A stretch of DNA of 64,000 nt from Pohlia nutans (GCA_022496805.1 CM040085.1:38035811-38099810); one strand, 5' to 3'. Shown: positions 49,973-62,206, counted from the first letter of the stretch. The notes: a model not told the origin generated them from the letters alone. Numbers and translations: made by a program.

Positions 49973-50370
49973 TACACTAAATAGGGGTATTAAGAGGACC
50001 AAAAATTGAAAGGGACTTACCCTATAAAAATTACCTCTCGATAAACACTAGTTTCCAATAATATTGAGATGACTTTGCAGTAATTTCAATCATGTGGAGG
50101 TTAAGTGCCATTTGTCATGTAGACGCAATAATTGCATTTAATATGAAGATGATTTATCAAGATGACTATGTAGTAAATGTTTATATTGAGATGATTTTAT
50201 CCATGGCAACTCCAATTAAGTATGTGACAGTACAATGCACACATGTCTTCAACGGGATCTTGAATTGAGATAATAATATGATATCTTCTTCTGTTGTGGT
50301 AAATATTTATATAGTGTGAAATTTTGATAAATTAGTATGGGTCCCCTCAATACTCATATTCTTAGTAGTT
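49973..50370. mobile_element. TIR element, family G copy 1
   Basis: The left end ACACTAAATAGGGGTATT and the right end GGGTCCCCTCAATACTCAT are diverged inverted repeats. The right part is the reverse complement of the left part of 53494-53734 (GGACCCATACTAATTTATC then ACACTATATAAATATTTACC). Confidence 0.6.
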
Positions 50371-50639
50371 GTTATGAATTTTCAAAGTGGAAGTTGCATA
50401 GATCACTTAAATGGTCCTCTAAACTTATCATAAAACCAATCCCTATAAAAAGACAAAATTCAATAAATAAGAATTAAAAAAGGGAATGGTTCAAAGCACT
50501 TTGTGGGATGGTTTTAGTGAAAGTCTACACTGCACAATGGGTGTAGGGATGGAATTGGATGTCATGTTTTAAACGGTTGTTGGAAGTAGGTACAAGTTGT
50601 TAGAAGTTGTGTAGTTTGATCAAGTACGTGGTGTAAACA

Positions 50640-51660
50640 CTGACCGCTACGAGCTTGATGTCTCGTGTCGAGACAGAAGAGACCCACGGGGTGCACTCTA
50701 CATTATGTTTGAGAATCACATGCGTTCATGATCCCCCTCTAAAAACCCCTTGTATACAAGGGGTTATATATCTAAAAACCTTTGTATACATATCTATTCT
50801 ATCCTAATATATGTTTAATGCGAGGATTAATGTAAGGATACGTCAATACTTTCAACTCTGAATATGTTTATTGTATGTATATGTAATACGACAATGTTCA
50901 AATTAATACCCCTCTTGTGCGCTCATGTATACTTGTACGTGTTTAGTACAATGCATCCCCAGGAATAGACAAGGTTGTGAAAAAATTTAATAATAGTAAG
51001 ATCACTCATTGGTCATTTCTTTTAGTTATTGGTCAACTACTTATAGTAAAGTTTTTGGAAGTAGTGGAATATAAAAAAATTGGAAGTAGTTTGATCAAAT
51101 ACACCACATGGGTGTATGTAATAACCACTCCCTCGATGTCTCATGTGGCAAATAGACTCCATCATCTTGTCAACATTATCTTTCATCTACATGATTGTGA
51201 AAAAATTTAACAAAGGCAAGATCACTCATTGGTCATTGATTATCATCATTGGTCAATTACATATGGTAAAATTCTTTGAATGATAAATTACTAAACAGTT
51301 ATCAAAATATATTATAAGGATGACGTATAATGAATCTTTCATTTAAATTTGATAAGCTTGCAGAATAGAGAAATATCATAAAGGTATAACCGTAGAGGTG
51401 CACTATACTAAACACGTACAAGTATACGTGAGTGCACAAAACAGGTACTAATTTGAACATTGTCCTATGACATATACAAACAGTAAACATATTTAGAGCT
51501 AAAGATATTGACGTATACTTCCATTGAACATATATTTAGGACATAATAGATTTGTATACAAAGGTTTTTAAACATATAACCCTCGTATACATGGAGTTTT
51601 AGAGAAGGTCATGAATGCACGTGATTTTTAAACACGATGTAGAGTGCACCCCCCGGGGTA
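50640..51660. mobile_element. Long inverted-repeat element with internal direct repeats
   Basis: The arms 50690-50960 and 51390-51655 are complementary over about 270 bp. Shared blocks are GGGTGCACTCTACAT, AAAAACCTTTGTATACA, GACAATGTTCAAATTA and TATACTTGTACGTGTTTAG. Between them, a segment containing GTGAAAAAATTTAA and AAGATCACTCATTGGTCATT occurs twice (50980 and 51195) in direct orientation. No known coding content. Confidence 0.75.
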
Positions 51661-52083
51661 TAAATGATTGCCAATTTTCATGAAGAACGAAATGGAGATA
51701 ATGGTGTAGTACAGTTATGGCCCATTTACAAACTCAAAAATATTTTAAAAAAGAGGTCCACAATGCTAGTGAAATTTAATAGAATCAAAGGTTGTTGGAT
51801 GAAAAAAATCATCCAACAACCTTTCATTGATAAATGACAAGATTTAAGTCTTGTTTTTGAGGAAAAAAAATCATAATTTGTTATTCCAATTAAGATAGGG
51901 AACTGCCATTAGTGCAATAAAGTCTACTTTTGATGAAAGACATCAAGTGTATTGGTGACTAAGAACAAACATTTTGCATACTTGATTAGAACTACCTCCA
52001 ACAATTTTTGATTTGCATTGGTCTAGAAGGCCTACATTATTAATTAAATAAAACATTCATTTTATATGCTCTAATTTTTTATA
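51661..52083. other. Intergenic DNA, nothing recognised
   Basis: AT-rich. It contains a short inverted repeat at about 51790-51826 (AAAGGTTGTTGGATGA and its complement). Confidence 0.4.
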
Positions 52084-52285
52084 TACCGTAGTTTACTAGC
52101 AGTTTCGGCAGAAAACAATTCTAAAAATAGATGCCTAAAATTTCGGGAAATTATTTTTCAAAAGAATATTTTTTTGTATGGGGAAAAAACGGATTTTAAA
52201 GAATATTCGTTTTTGCCTAAATCTAGTTTTAGAAATAATTAAATATTAGGCAAAAAGGTGCATAACCTGCTAGTAAACTACAGTA
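52084..52285. mobile_element. Small TIR element (TACCGTAGTTTACTAGCAG)
   Basis: 202 bp. The left TACCGTAGTTTACTAGCAG is complementary to the right CTGCTAGTAAACTACAGTA with one mismatch. The ends begin and finish at TA, so a TA-targeting (Tc1/mariner-like) origin is possible. Confidence 0.7.
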
Positions 52286-53493
52286 ATTTGATAATTATTT
52301 CAATAATTAGTCATTTAACAACCTTTATAATTGAAAAATAATGAATACCAAAGATTAATGGACAGACTTGCTTTTGAGAAAACTTCTTAGGCTTGTGATC
52401 CAAATGCAATGAACAAGGTGACATTCTCCATAATGTTGATATATTTACTCATATTATTGATGATGAAATCGACAATATAATAGATTCTATCTCTGATAGG
52501 AGACATCAAGGGTAGCTATTGTGCTACATTTGTTACTTGTATTATTGGTACATTGCATCCAGTACAATTACTAATGAGTATGATAAAGTTTCGATTTTAT
52601 TATAGTCAACAAAATACGAAACACAACGTTTGTTGCATGCATTCTTGATTCATTATGTTTTCCAATCACTAATATACTTGATGAATGTTTAATTTTATAT
52701 TAATCAAAGAATAAATTGTTTATTGCTTGTAGTATTGGTAAGTTATATTGTCTAATCATCAATCTACATTGTAAAGGTATAGTTGATATATAAAGGAAGA
52801 CAAAGTTTATTACTTGCATTGTTGGTGCATTATATTGTCCAATCACTAATTGATATAATACATAATAGTTTTATTAAAGTCAAAAATTAAAGAAAAACGA
52901 TGTTGGTTCCTTGCATTTTTAGAACATTATTTTTTGGTGATTATGAAAAAGGAATAATCTTACCGTAACCATGACACAAAAATAGATAAATCAACTCAAA
53001 CATTGCCTTAACAAGCAATTTCTCTTTGGTACTAAAACGATGGACGGTTTGGCCAATTACCTACTTGTGTGGTTTAATTCTCGTATATGTGCAACATTCA
53101 AAGTTTGAATTTATTTTGTAGCTACGTTTTTTTGTTGCCTGTATTTCAATTCATCATGTTTTGTTGTACAAATCTTCTTGTTGATTTATTAATAGCTGCT
53201 TTTTCCTTCTAGTTTGCTTTGCCTTTGTTTTCATTGAATCCAGGATCATGTTTTGTTCCTTCAATCAACACATTTGCTAACAACAATATTAAACCATGTT
53301 TCCTTACTAGTTATAACTACTATAGCCTTCACAATATTCCACACTTTGGCAAATTCAAAGAAAAAATAGGGTATTATTGAATGTCACAAAGTAGCTTTTT
53401 TCAACTCAAAAGGTCTGTTTTTAAAATAAATAAAAAACTGGGATACACAAGTGATGCCTTAAAATTACACTAAGTGCCCTCAAGCAAAAACAC
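52286..53493. other. Intergenic DNA, nothing recognised
   Basis: AT-rich. Faint repetition of phrases such as TTGCATTNTTGG and CAATCACTAAT between 52550 and 52920. No gene was recognised. Confidence 0.4.
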
Positions 53494-53734
53494 TACACTA
53501 AATAAGGGTCTTAAAGGGACCCATACTAATTTATCGACATTTCACACTATATAAATATTTACCATTACCGTAAAAAAACACACTAACTTCATCTTTATTT
53601 TTTGACACAAATAGTCAGACAATCAAAAAAATTATTTTATTTTTGCACAACAATATTTTTTTTAACCACATATTAATTTTTACTAAGTAAGTTTGTTCAA
53701 TTTTTTGGTCCCCTTGAGACCCCTATTTAGTGTA
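53494..53734. mobile_element. TIR element, family G copy 2
   Basis: The left end ACACTAAATAAGGGTCTTAA and the right end TTGAGACCCCTATTTAGTGT are complementary with few mismatches. About 240 bp, no coding content. Confidence 0.8.
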
Positions 53735-54390
53735 GAAGCCTAAAGTGTAGAAGCATTTAGATTCATTAATTTTGTTTCACACAATGTGGACATACCGACC
53801 ATGAATTGCCAAATTTCAATGTATATATGTAAGTAATTATTATGATTGTCTTCCAACAACACATGTCAAAAGGTAGAATATTCCAAATCTAACCTTAATT
53901 TATGTGACCGTTTCAATTCTACCTTCATGTTTACTATTTTACTATCAACTACACATAGAATGGATATTGATTTAGTGAAAGGTGCAATTGAGTAGGAATA
54001 AAAGTAGATTTGGGACTTTTAATGAATAGTAATAGGCTTTTATATTGGTGTTTAATAAGTAATAGAGTATAAAATCCAAAGTAAATAATAACATGAAATT
54101 TATAATATCCTCTAAAATTCATAGAGGTCCATAGTTGATAGGTCAAATTGTGTGAAATTGTTGATCATTAAAGTAGTTGAGAGTTGTGGTTTTAGCTCTA
54201 TTTTTGCTAAGCCCAAGTGAGCACATACTATCCAAGTCTATTCATCAAAATAATAGGCTTTAAATTACAACATATCAAATTAAAGAGATAGAATAGAGAA
54301 TAATATTGGAAATATTGGAAAATGTCTCAAATTTGAATTTTTAAAACCCTTAAAAAACTAGGCCTTCTTGACCAAAACTAAGAATGCAAG
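53735..54390. other. Intergenic DNA, nothing recognised
   Basis: AT-rich with no protein-like frame or repeat ends. Confidence 0.4.
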
Positions 54391-54391
54391 T

Positions 54392-54620
54392 ATGAACTCT
54401 CTTTGTCCCAAAATCATTGTCCTAGTTTTTGGCATTTTCTTTTTGCAATATTTGTCCTATGTTCTATACTTCAAACATGGGCCTTGTCCACTTCAAACGG
54501 GGAAGACAATGAGAGTGAGACAAAAACCACATACCAATATTAAAAATAAACCATTTTTTGAGTACTAAAACAGCTTTTTTTACCAAAAACTAGGACAATT
54601 ATTTCCAGACAGAGGGAGTA
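54392..54620. mobile_element. Stowaway-like MITE
   Basis: The left CTCTCTTTGTCCCAAAATCA and the right ends CAATTATTTCCAGACA and GAGGGAG form a long imperfect TIR. The pairing continues through TCCTAGTTTTTGG and CCAAAAACTAGGA. TA follows at 54619-54620. The ends are of the CTCCCTCYGTCCC type known from plant Stowaway elements. Confidence 0.75.
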
Positions 54621-54641
54621 TGACTCATAAATTTTTGCAAC

Positions 54642-55042
54642 TTAACCCCTAAAAGCGCGAGAGGTATTGGACAAAACATAAATGTGTTATAATATGTGCC
54701 TTCCATATGTTTGGTGAAGTTTGGTTCAATAGACAAAATGTAGGGCATCATCTTTACAAATTATCCGTACAGTCAAACTTCCAAAAATAACTTTAGATCT
54801 TTTCTAATGAATTTAAAAGCTTTAACCTTTGAAATTTTTATAAATCATCATTTTAACTTTAGAGTTTAAAATTTAGCATGATTGGTTAAAGTTGGTTTAT
54901 CTATTATAAACTTCAAAAAAGCAAAAGAAATGATGGAGGGAACGTCATTACTTTCCCCAAGTAGCAAATGTTATAACACTAAGACAATGTTGAGGTGATC
55001 CACTTTGAAAATTTCTCTCGGATGGAGTTTAACTCGGATTGA
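54642..55042. mobile_element. TTAA MITE, family C copy 3, truncated
   Basis: It starts TTAA-CCCCTAAAAGCGCGAGAGG and follows 31335-31884 for about 400 bp. It stops after TTTAACTCGGATTGA, where fold-back sequence begins. Confidence 0.8.
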
Positions 55043-55043
55043 G

Positions 55044-55531
55044 ATATCCACACACCTGGATGACATAAAATACTTTAATTCAAGTCCAATTTTTTAATTG
55101 AATAAATTAATTTTCATGTTTTTATGCTTCGTGGGAAAATTTGCGAAAAATCATCATTTGCAAGCATTGTAGTAAAAAATAAATAACATTTTTAATCCTT
55201 CAAATAATCATTTCAAATAACACATTCTAGATGTACTTCATATCAAATATTTGGTACCAAAATGACGTCATTGGATATTATAAACAAATGTTTTGGACTT
55301 TTTAAAGTAGTTGGGACAAATTCTCATTTTTGTACAAAAAGTCTCTTTTAAAATCTTTAAAACCCATCAATTTTTACATGAATTTTTGTGTACTTTATAA
55401 GTGTAGGAAATCAAAATCACATCCGGTCGATTCATTTTTATTTTGTTTTAAAGAGGGATTCATTCAAAGTTGCCATAAGGGCTAATTTAAGAGCTAAAAG
55501 GGCTTTTTGGGGTACCCATATCAGACCATTG
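55044..55531. mobile_element. Fold-back element copy 3, right half only
   Basis: It corresponds to 45638-46126, starting TCCACACACCTGGATGACAT and ending GGTACCCATATCAGACCATT. The left arm is missing, so it can no longer fold on itself. Confidence 0.8.
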
Positions 55532-56052
55532 CCCTAATTCTTGTCCAAAAGCAATCCTTATGGATTCTTTCCTAAAATATATATTGTTCAAACATGAGAG
55601 TCTAAAGTTGGTTTTAGATACACCTATAATAAGAACTTGAAAAATTCATAGCTTATTCATATGGTATTCAAAAACCACAGTACATGCTAAGATGAGTTGG
55701 AATGGTCTCCAATTTCCATCAAAGTTCAACAAAAATTGCAGAAGTCTCATAATATGAACCATGTTAAAATGCTTAGTAGGACGCATTTAGGTGTGCATAC
55801 CTTAGTGGTAGTGAGATAAAAAACTAAACTTGAAACATTGAAGGGTCATTTACATTTGTTGTCATAGTGGGTCTAGAAGGATTTAAATGTGGATGTAAAT
55901 TAGGTGACCTACAAAAATCCCATCAATGATAGGTGACCCTACTCTAGTGAAGATAGTAACGTACTAGAAGCTAAAAGTTTAGGGTGAAAATGAACGTGGG
56001 TTCCACATGGGTAATTGATGAGCATAGGCTCATTCAATCAGCTGAGTGAAAG
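55532..56052. other. Intergenic DNA, nothing recognised
   Basis: No coding signal or repeat seen. Confidence 0.4.
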
Positions 56053-56570
56053 CACCAACAAGTCTTGTCACCTACCTTGTTTGTAGGGTGACTATTTTAG
56101 CATGACAAACAAACAACCCTTTAGACAATAGTGTGATGTTTTACACCAGCATACACATCACCTACATGTTTTACGCAAGCATACACATCACCTACATGTT
56201 TTATGCCAGCAGACACATCACCTGCATGTTTTACGCCAGCATATATATAACATACACATAACATACACATAAGGAAATGCGCGACAATCAAGTGAGCGGA
56301 AACATAAGTCTTGTCACCTACTTTGCTTGTAGGGTGACTATTTTAGCATGACAAACAAACGACCCTTTAGACAATAGTGTGATGTTTTACGCCAGCATAC
56401 ACATCACCTACATGTTTTACGCCAGCATACACATCACCTACATATTTTACGCCAACATACACATAAGGAAATGCGCAACAATCAAGTGAGCGGAAACATA
56501 AGTCTTGTCACCTACCTTACTTGTAGGGTGACTATTTTGTAATGTGATATTTTACACATACACATAACCT
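56053..56570. repeat. Nested tandem repeat, 30-bp units in larger blocks
   Basis: A block beginning AGTCTTGTCACCTAC recurs at about 56060, 56307 and 56501. Inside the first two blocks, a 30-bp unit GTTTTACGCCAGCATACACA + TCACCTACAT is repeated about four and three times. Unit copies differ at one or a few bases. Confidence 0.9.
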
Positions 56571-57170
56571 ACTCCTCCAAATGCGCCACATATATCAATG
56601 GTTGCAAATTCAAAGATTTATTTTCCATGACTTGCTTTTTGACTCCCACTTCTCTCCATACAAGTGTTGCATCACAACTTCTTACTACTTTGGTTAAAAA
56701 AATGTTAATTCTATATCGTGTCCCATAACCGGCTGGGATTGCCGTCCGCCGCCAGTTATGTAGTCCATAAAGTAACGTTTTTCAAGGTGCATCAACTGAC
56801 GGAAAGCATAAAATTCAATACAAGATACAATCCAGTGATAGAAGGAACAAAAATGTGTCAACGCCAGTTAGGCTATACTGATTGCAGCAAGGGATCAATG
56901 CAACAAACAACATCATTCTCTTTAGGAAGAGCGGAGTGGAAGAAGACCACTTGAGCGACATAAGGCCTAAGTGGAATATATTCCCTCAGCGATTATAGTA
57001 GCACATCAACACAGAAGTTTCAAGTCTGTATATGAACAATTTGGCATAGTTGTCTCCCAAGGGAGCATGATAGTTGTCCTCCAATCTACGGTAGAGCAGG
57101 GGCAAACCCAATCAATACCAATGGCTCAGCCACCAACAAGTCATTCATGGGCTGAAAGATCAATAAAAAA

Positions 57171-60100
57171 CTACGTCAACGACAGAGTGGGCGACACCAC
57201 TCTCTCGGGCAGCTTGCTGTTGTCATGCGCCCAGAACGAGTTGTTGTTGGAGCTCAAAGCCAAGGGACTGGAAAAAGCTGTTGTAGCAACACAACCCATG
57301 GGAGGCGAATATGGCACCCTGACACGCGGTTTCGCTGGACAAGTCCCACTGCCAGAAACAAAGCCGAGTTTCGAAGCTGCTGGGACATCACTGGGAAACA
57401 GCTGATCAGGGAGATCATGCACACACGCTGGAGAACCCGGCCGGCTGTCATCTTGCCCCAAAGTAGAGCCCTCAGAGAAAAAACCAGAGAATCCTGCATA
57501 CAGAGCTTTCGCAGTGGGACTCACGTCACCTAAACCTGCAAACAAAACCTCAGAGTGGTGGGGGTTAACATGCTCAGGCACCAACAGCCGGTGAAAGCCA
57601 CTCACGGGGTCCATGTCAAATCCAGAGCTCTCCGGGTTGGAACTGCACTGACTGAGGTTGCCAAAGTGGTTGCCCCAGATGTCATACACAAGCTCCCCAG
57701 AGCTTTGCCCAGAAAGCGAGGTGCTTGCATTCCAAGGAGCTCCGAGGATTGGTTCCCTGTCCATGTGCAACTCGGGGCTCGCTGTAAAGCCAAGGCTTGT
57801 CCAACCTGGTTCAGAAGCAGCTTGTTTGGTTATCTTGGCCCCCGGAGCTCGCAGAGCTGGTGCAATAGCAGGTGGCGGGACGATATCAAAGGAGTCGATT
57901 CGCTCACCGATCCCAAACTCACAAGCAGGATGAACCCATCCCTGGCACGAGTTCAGGCGTGGAAACGAGGCTGAGGTTGTGAAACAGGCTGCAGGTCCTT
58001 CTTCCGCCACAGCGTACGCATTGCGCGCGTTTCGGCTCGTTCGATACGACTGGCTTCCATCTTCTTTGTTGTGTGGCGTCTTCTTCCGTGCAATGGCAGC
58101 CCATTCACTGACGTTGCTCCGTTTGCCAACACCTGGGCCCCTCTCCAATGGTGACTGCTTCGCTACTGCTTTCCTGGGCTGCTGCAATGGCGTGGAGGCA
58201 ACAACGTTGTTGTTCCGCCGTGGACTCTCGGTGACCGGTACCGGGTTGATGGCTTTGAGTGAATGCAGGACTTTCACCTTCAGCTTCGGAAGAGGAGCAG
58301 GGTCTCCAAGGTCGACAGATCCCGAGCTCCTTGGGCTTAAGGACGGATCCGACTTCTTCTCGGGAGATGGTGGACTGATGGGCCAAGAGGCTGCAGAAGG
58401 TGTCACAGGTGAGGCAGGTGACGCCGGGGACATGGTAGCCACGTCGTGCCTGGCGGATTTCTTCTTCCTCCTCCTCTTCTCACGTTCCACAGGTGGCGCA
58501 CAGGGGGATGCAGGCTGCGTCTTCTGAGCCACACTCGAAAACGTGTTCTTCGTCGAATCTTTGACAGACGACAAGTCGGTGGGAGGAGCTCCACTTATTA
58601 GTACAGGAGCTACCGTTTCTATTTCTGGCGGGGGAGCTACTGGGGGAGCTACTGGGGGAGCATCCTTCACAACTGCGTCAACTGCATCAACAGAACTCTC
58701 CATGAAACTGGAATGTTTGTTTTCTGGCCTCAGAAACTTTGAAGCCTTGGGTTGCTTCACAGATGGTGGATGATGACTCGGGTCTTTCGTGGTCACAGGG
58801 AAACCCGTCTCTGCATTCCCTTTGCCACTCCGTGTCTGGTCTGCCTTTGCAGCGCCATTATTCTTCCTATCTGAGCCTCCTTTCCGACCCCCTGCCTGTG
58901 GAGTGCCTGAGCCACTTGCAGCAGCAGGAGCTACCCCTGTTGATGTTGACTTGGGCGATGGTGCAGACGACGCAGTCGGTACCGGTGTGGTTTGTGCTGC
59001 AACTGGTGTCACAGACCGCGGAAGACTGTAGTCCGGGTTGGACGTGCTGCAATCCTTCCTCCACAAGGTGGATCCAAAAGCTGCCCAGATGCCATCTACC
59101 ACAGTTGCAAGAGCGCCCCAGCCCCACATCTTCAGGAGCTTGTCCCTCTTCTTTATGAAAGGGGTAACTCGACTGTTGCTCCGCCGGTGACACCCGCCCT
59201 TACCCAGGTCGCCCGAGATTGTGGGCAACTCTGTGTCATGTACAACCACTTGGAAGAAAACGAACACACCTATTATAAACCCAAAAATCAGCAACCCCAT
59301 GAACAGCTTGTAATCCATCAGCAGGTCAGTGATGCCTTGACCTGTGTGGGATCCGCCTAAGTCCTCCACTGTGCGTCCTGTACCGCCAGTTACAAAAGCC
59401 ATGACAGGAGGGGAAGAATCCAAACATTGCAACACGATAGCTCGGTAGGCAACTTCAATCAGATGACCGATTGTGCTGTTGGTGCGCACTACTATCTTCT
59501 GCAACCTCCTACATGCAGTCGACTCGTGAGGCTGGTTCTGGCCACTGAACGTAATATTGGCCACTTCCGTCTCCAAACCTGGTTGCAGAATGCGTCCTTT
59601 TTCGTAGTCAATGGCAATCCTAGGATCTCCAGGGTCTTCATATATTTCCTCTACCTGCAACAAAAGCCAACACCTTCATCAGCATTACAAATACTCAGTG
59701 GGTATCTCATAAAACCTTCACCCTTCAAGAATGTATAAAAGGATGAATCACATGTATCTCTAGACGGGTTCATGAAATAAGGTGAGCTTTCTCAACAACC
59801 TCTCGAGTGAGTGAGTGAGTGAGTGAGCCAGCAAGGTGTTAGGGGTCATTAACAATGCTTTTGATTTCCACGAGTGACCCTTGCTAGAACGTGCGAATCA
59901 ATGCCAAAAGTTACATGCACAAAAACGACTTTGATTGAAACGTGAGATCTATGAGAATGGGATATATAGAGTGTTTGATTTTCTGACCTGCACTAACTGC
60001 TCGCCTGAGTTTTGAAGGATCAAAGGCTGCGAGCTTGCCTCATCACCAACCAGCATTCCAAAGTCCAACGTATCAGGAATGGACAGCACGGGTGACGGGC

Positions 60101-62002
60101 TCGAGACTCTTGAGCTGAAAGGGTACACTAGAGTGACTCCTTTACCCTCCAGAGGTGGCCCAGTAACTCGAATCTGGAATGCCCCCCGAAGTATTTCCCC
60201 TGGTTCCAGTAATATGTTGAAAACTACAATATCCTTCATGGTCTGCGCTGGGAGTTCCCATGTGTCCCCGGCTCGCATCAGCAGCCCATGTTTCTGACTA
60301 CTTTCGCCAGATCTGCCTTCCTCTGCTTCAATAACAATATCATCTAAGGTGGATTTACTAATTCTTTTTCTCCCTTCAGTGGTCAAACCTTCGTCATCTT
60401 TTTCTGGCGAGACAACGACCTCCTCCACAAACAGGGTTTCATGATAAGGATTAAAGAGGGAAATGACATAATACGACTTCCCATGTTGCACCCGGACGTG
60501 CATCTTGTACTGGGAGTCCACGCCTTCCCCTTGCAACTGCACTACAACCGGGTCTACACCAGTTTCTATAGTTATACTTCCTTTGGCTGCTCCCACGTAC
60601 TGAGGTAAGTAACACACAGGGAATGTAAGAGTCCCGCCAGGGGCAACAAGTAGTTGTTCAGAGAAGCCAGTGACAAAAAACTGCCTATTATCACTTTTAG
60701 CAGCTAGGAGTGATAACCTGGAGCCATTGCATGAGTTCATGATGGTCAGGAAAGCCACCTGGCGTTCGTACAAAGGCTGCATCCCAAACTGCAGTTGAGA
60801 AGGCATGAAGAAAGGAGCCTCCGGAGCAGTCAAGTGATTCACGGTATCCAAGGGGGTTTCCTTCGAACAATCACGGAGATCAGAAAACCCCACTTCCAGA
60901 GCAGGAGACGCAGGAGCACCACATGTCACATGAGTACCAGCTCGAACAAGGGCTCTACATGATTGTAGCTCAACCTTTCCGTCTGCTGGCGCTGGACTGT
61001 GGGCGTCAGGGCTCAAACTGCCAGAGGAGTCAAAACTGCTCTGCTCGCTAATTCTCTCCTCGCCAGCATCATTATTTGGTAATGGTCCTTTATTAATGTC
61101 TTCATGCCTCCTCTCACGACCTCCATTGTCAGAGGCTTGGGAGACTGCCTCTACTTCATTCGTATCTGCATTCACATGTGCACCATGAGTTCCCTTCAAA
61201 CAAAAGAAAACTCATTCAATTAACTGCCCACATAGTAAGAGGTAAAAATCAACCGCTAGGCATGAGTCACATCTAGAAAAGCCACCACGACAACAAAGAA
61301 ACTCACTCGACATATCGTTCAATTACTGTTCATCGACTACCCACATACCGGTAGTAAGAGGTGAAAATCATTCACTAGGCATGAGTTTAGGCATGAGTTA
61401 CAAGCATCGTGATTCTTAACCCCTACAGGACCAAGAAGCCCGAATTGGGCCTCATGTTTTTTTTAACAGTTTTGAGTAGGCTCTGTGTGGACTTCCTTTC
61501 GTTCAAATTTGTTTGTTTTTTTACCAACATATTCACTGATATAAAATTCAATCTCATCTGAATTATACTTTTCACAATATAGTTAATTGAATTTATCATT
61601 TTAAAACCATTAATCCCTTGGTTAAACTCACTCAACATATGGTTCAATTACTGTTCACCCAGATACCGGTAGTAAGAGGTGAAAATCATTCATTAGGCAT
61701 GAGTTACAAGCATCGTGATCCAAGGCCACCACAAAAAAAAATTCCTTCATGTTCCAAGTATTGGTGACGTAAAACCCCAAACTTCTATCAGAATTTTTAT
61801 GGCTAAAAATAATCATGTTGTTCGAACAATTACCTTTAGAAGTGACTTCACGAATAGCCCCTTCAGAGGAAGAGACAATCTCCGGTCCGTCACCAAGGGA
61901 TGTTAGACGCTCTGTGTCTGCTTGCACGGTGCCGATCTCGGCGTTGACCATGGGCGGCATGCACAGCAGCAGGAACAGCAGCGCCCACGTAAGAAACAGC
62001 AT
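57171..62002 (-). CDS. TMEM131-like type I membrane protein (compact form)
   Basis: Animal TMEM131 is an ER membrane protein with PapD-like/ASH domains that helps secretory cargo such as procollagen; a plant role is unknown. Proposed exons, 5' to 3': 62002-61834, 61165-59988, 59654-57171, ending in TAG, 1276 codons. The ATG at 62002 gives a clean signal peptide (MLFLTWALLFLLLC, then VNA|E). A disordered acidic stretch follows. Then the first PapD-like domain (SQLQFGMQPLYERQVAFLTI...), a block resembling TMEM131 (LFNPYHETLFVEEVVV, DTWELPAQT), and a second repeat (SIPDTLDFGMLVGDE) continuing over intron 2 into VEEIYEDPGDPRIAIDYEKG. One membrane helix lies at about 566-587, then a Pro/Ser/Ala-rich tail of about 690 residues. 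The 61165 acceptor is chosen for phase; the stronger-looking site at 61193 would break the frame. The region between the second repeat and the membrane helix is much shorter than in animal TMEM131. Exon 1 may begin at 62048 and be spliced from further upstream. Confidence 0.85.
61205..61725. repeat. Direct repeats in TMEM131-like intron 1
   Basis: A segment with GTAGTAAGAGGTGAAAATCA, TAGGCATGAGTTACAAGC and ATCGTGAT occurs at 61305-61412 and 61630-61720, with a shorter diverged copy at 61209-61275. The MITE at 61416-61625 lies exactly between the two better copies. Confidence 0.8.
61416..61625. mobile_element. TTAA MITE in TMEM131-like intron 1 (GGACCAAG family)
   Basis: It starts TTAA-CCCCTACAGGACCAAG and ends CCATTAATCCCTTGG-TTAA. 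It is inverted relative to 21685-21953, sharing GCCTCATG, ACTGATATAAAATT and CATTTTAAAACCAT-type blocks. Confidence 0.75.
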
Positions 62003-62206
62003 TGCCAGCTGAAACCCGCGAGGTGCCTCACCGTAGGACCACCATGACCTAATAACAAATTCCCAAGTAAAGCACGTCAGAAAGATACCAAAACTCAACG
62101 AGGCAAGGATGATTTCTATGCAACCATGAAAAAGGTAATCAAACTCTTGCTAACATACTCAGTCAATTAACGTTATCACCTCTTGGCTGTTTGAGTTATA
62201 TTAATC

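Noticed and set aside
56130..56470. 30-bp repeats considered as a CRISPR array
   Set aside because: Units are directly adjacent without unique spacers, lie in nuclear plant DNA, and are part of larger tandem blocks.
57225..59360. Several open frames on the + strand opposite the TMEM131-like last exon
   Set aside because: They are antisense shadows of a G+C-rich coding exon. The minus-strand frame is the one with domain resemblance and a continuous reading frame.
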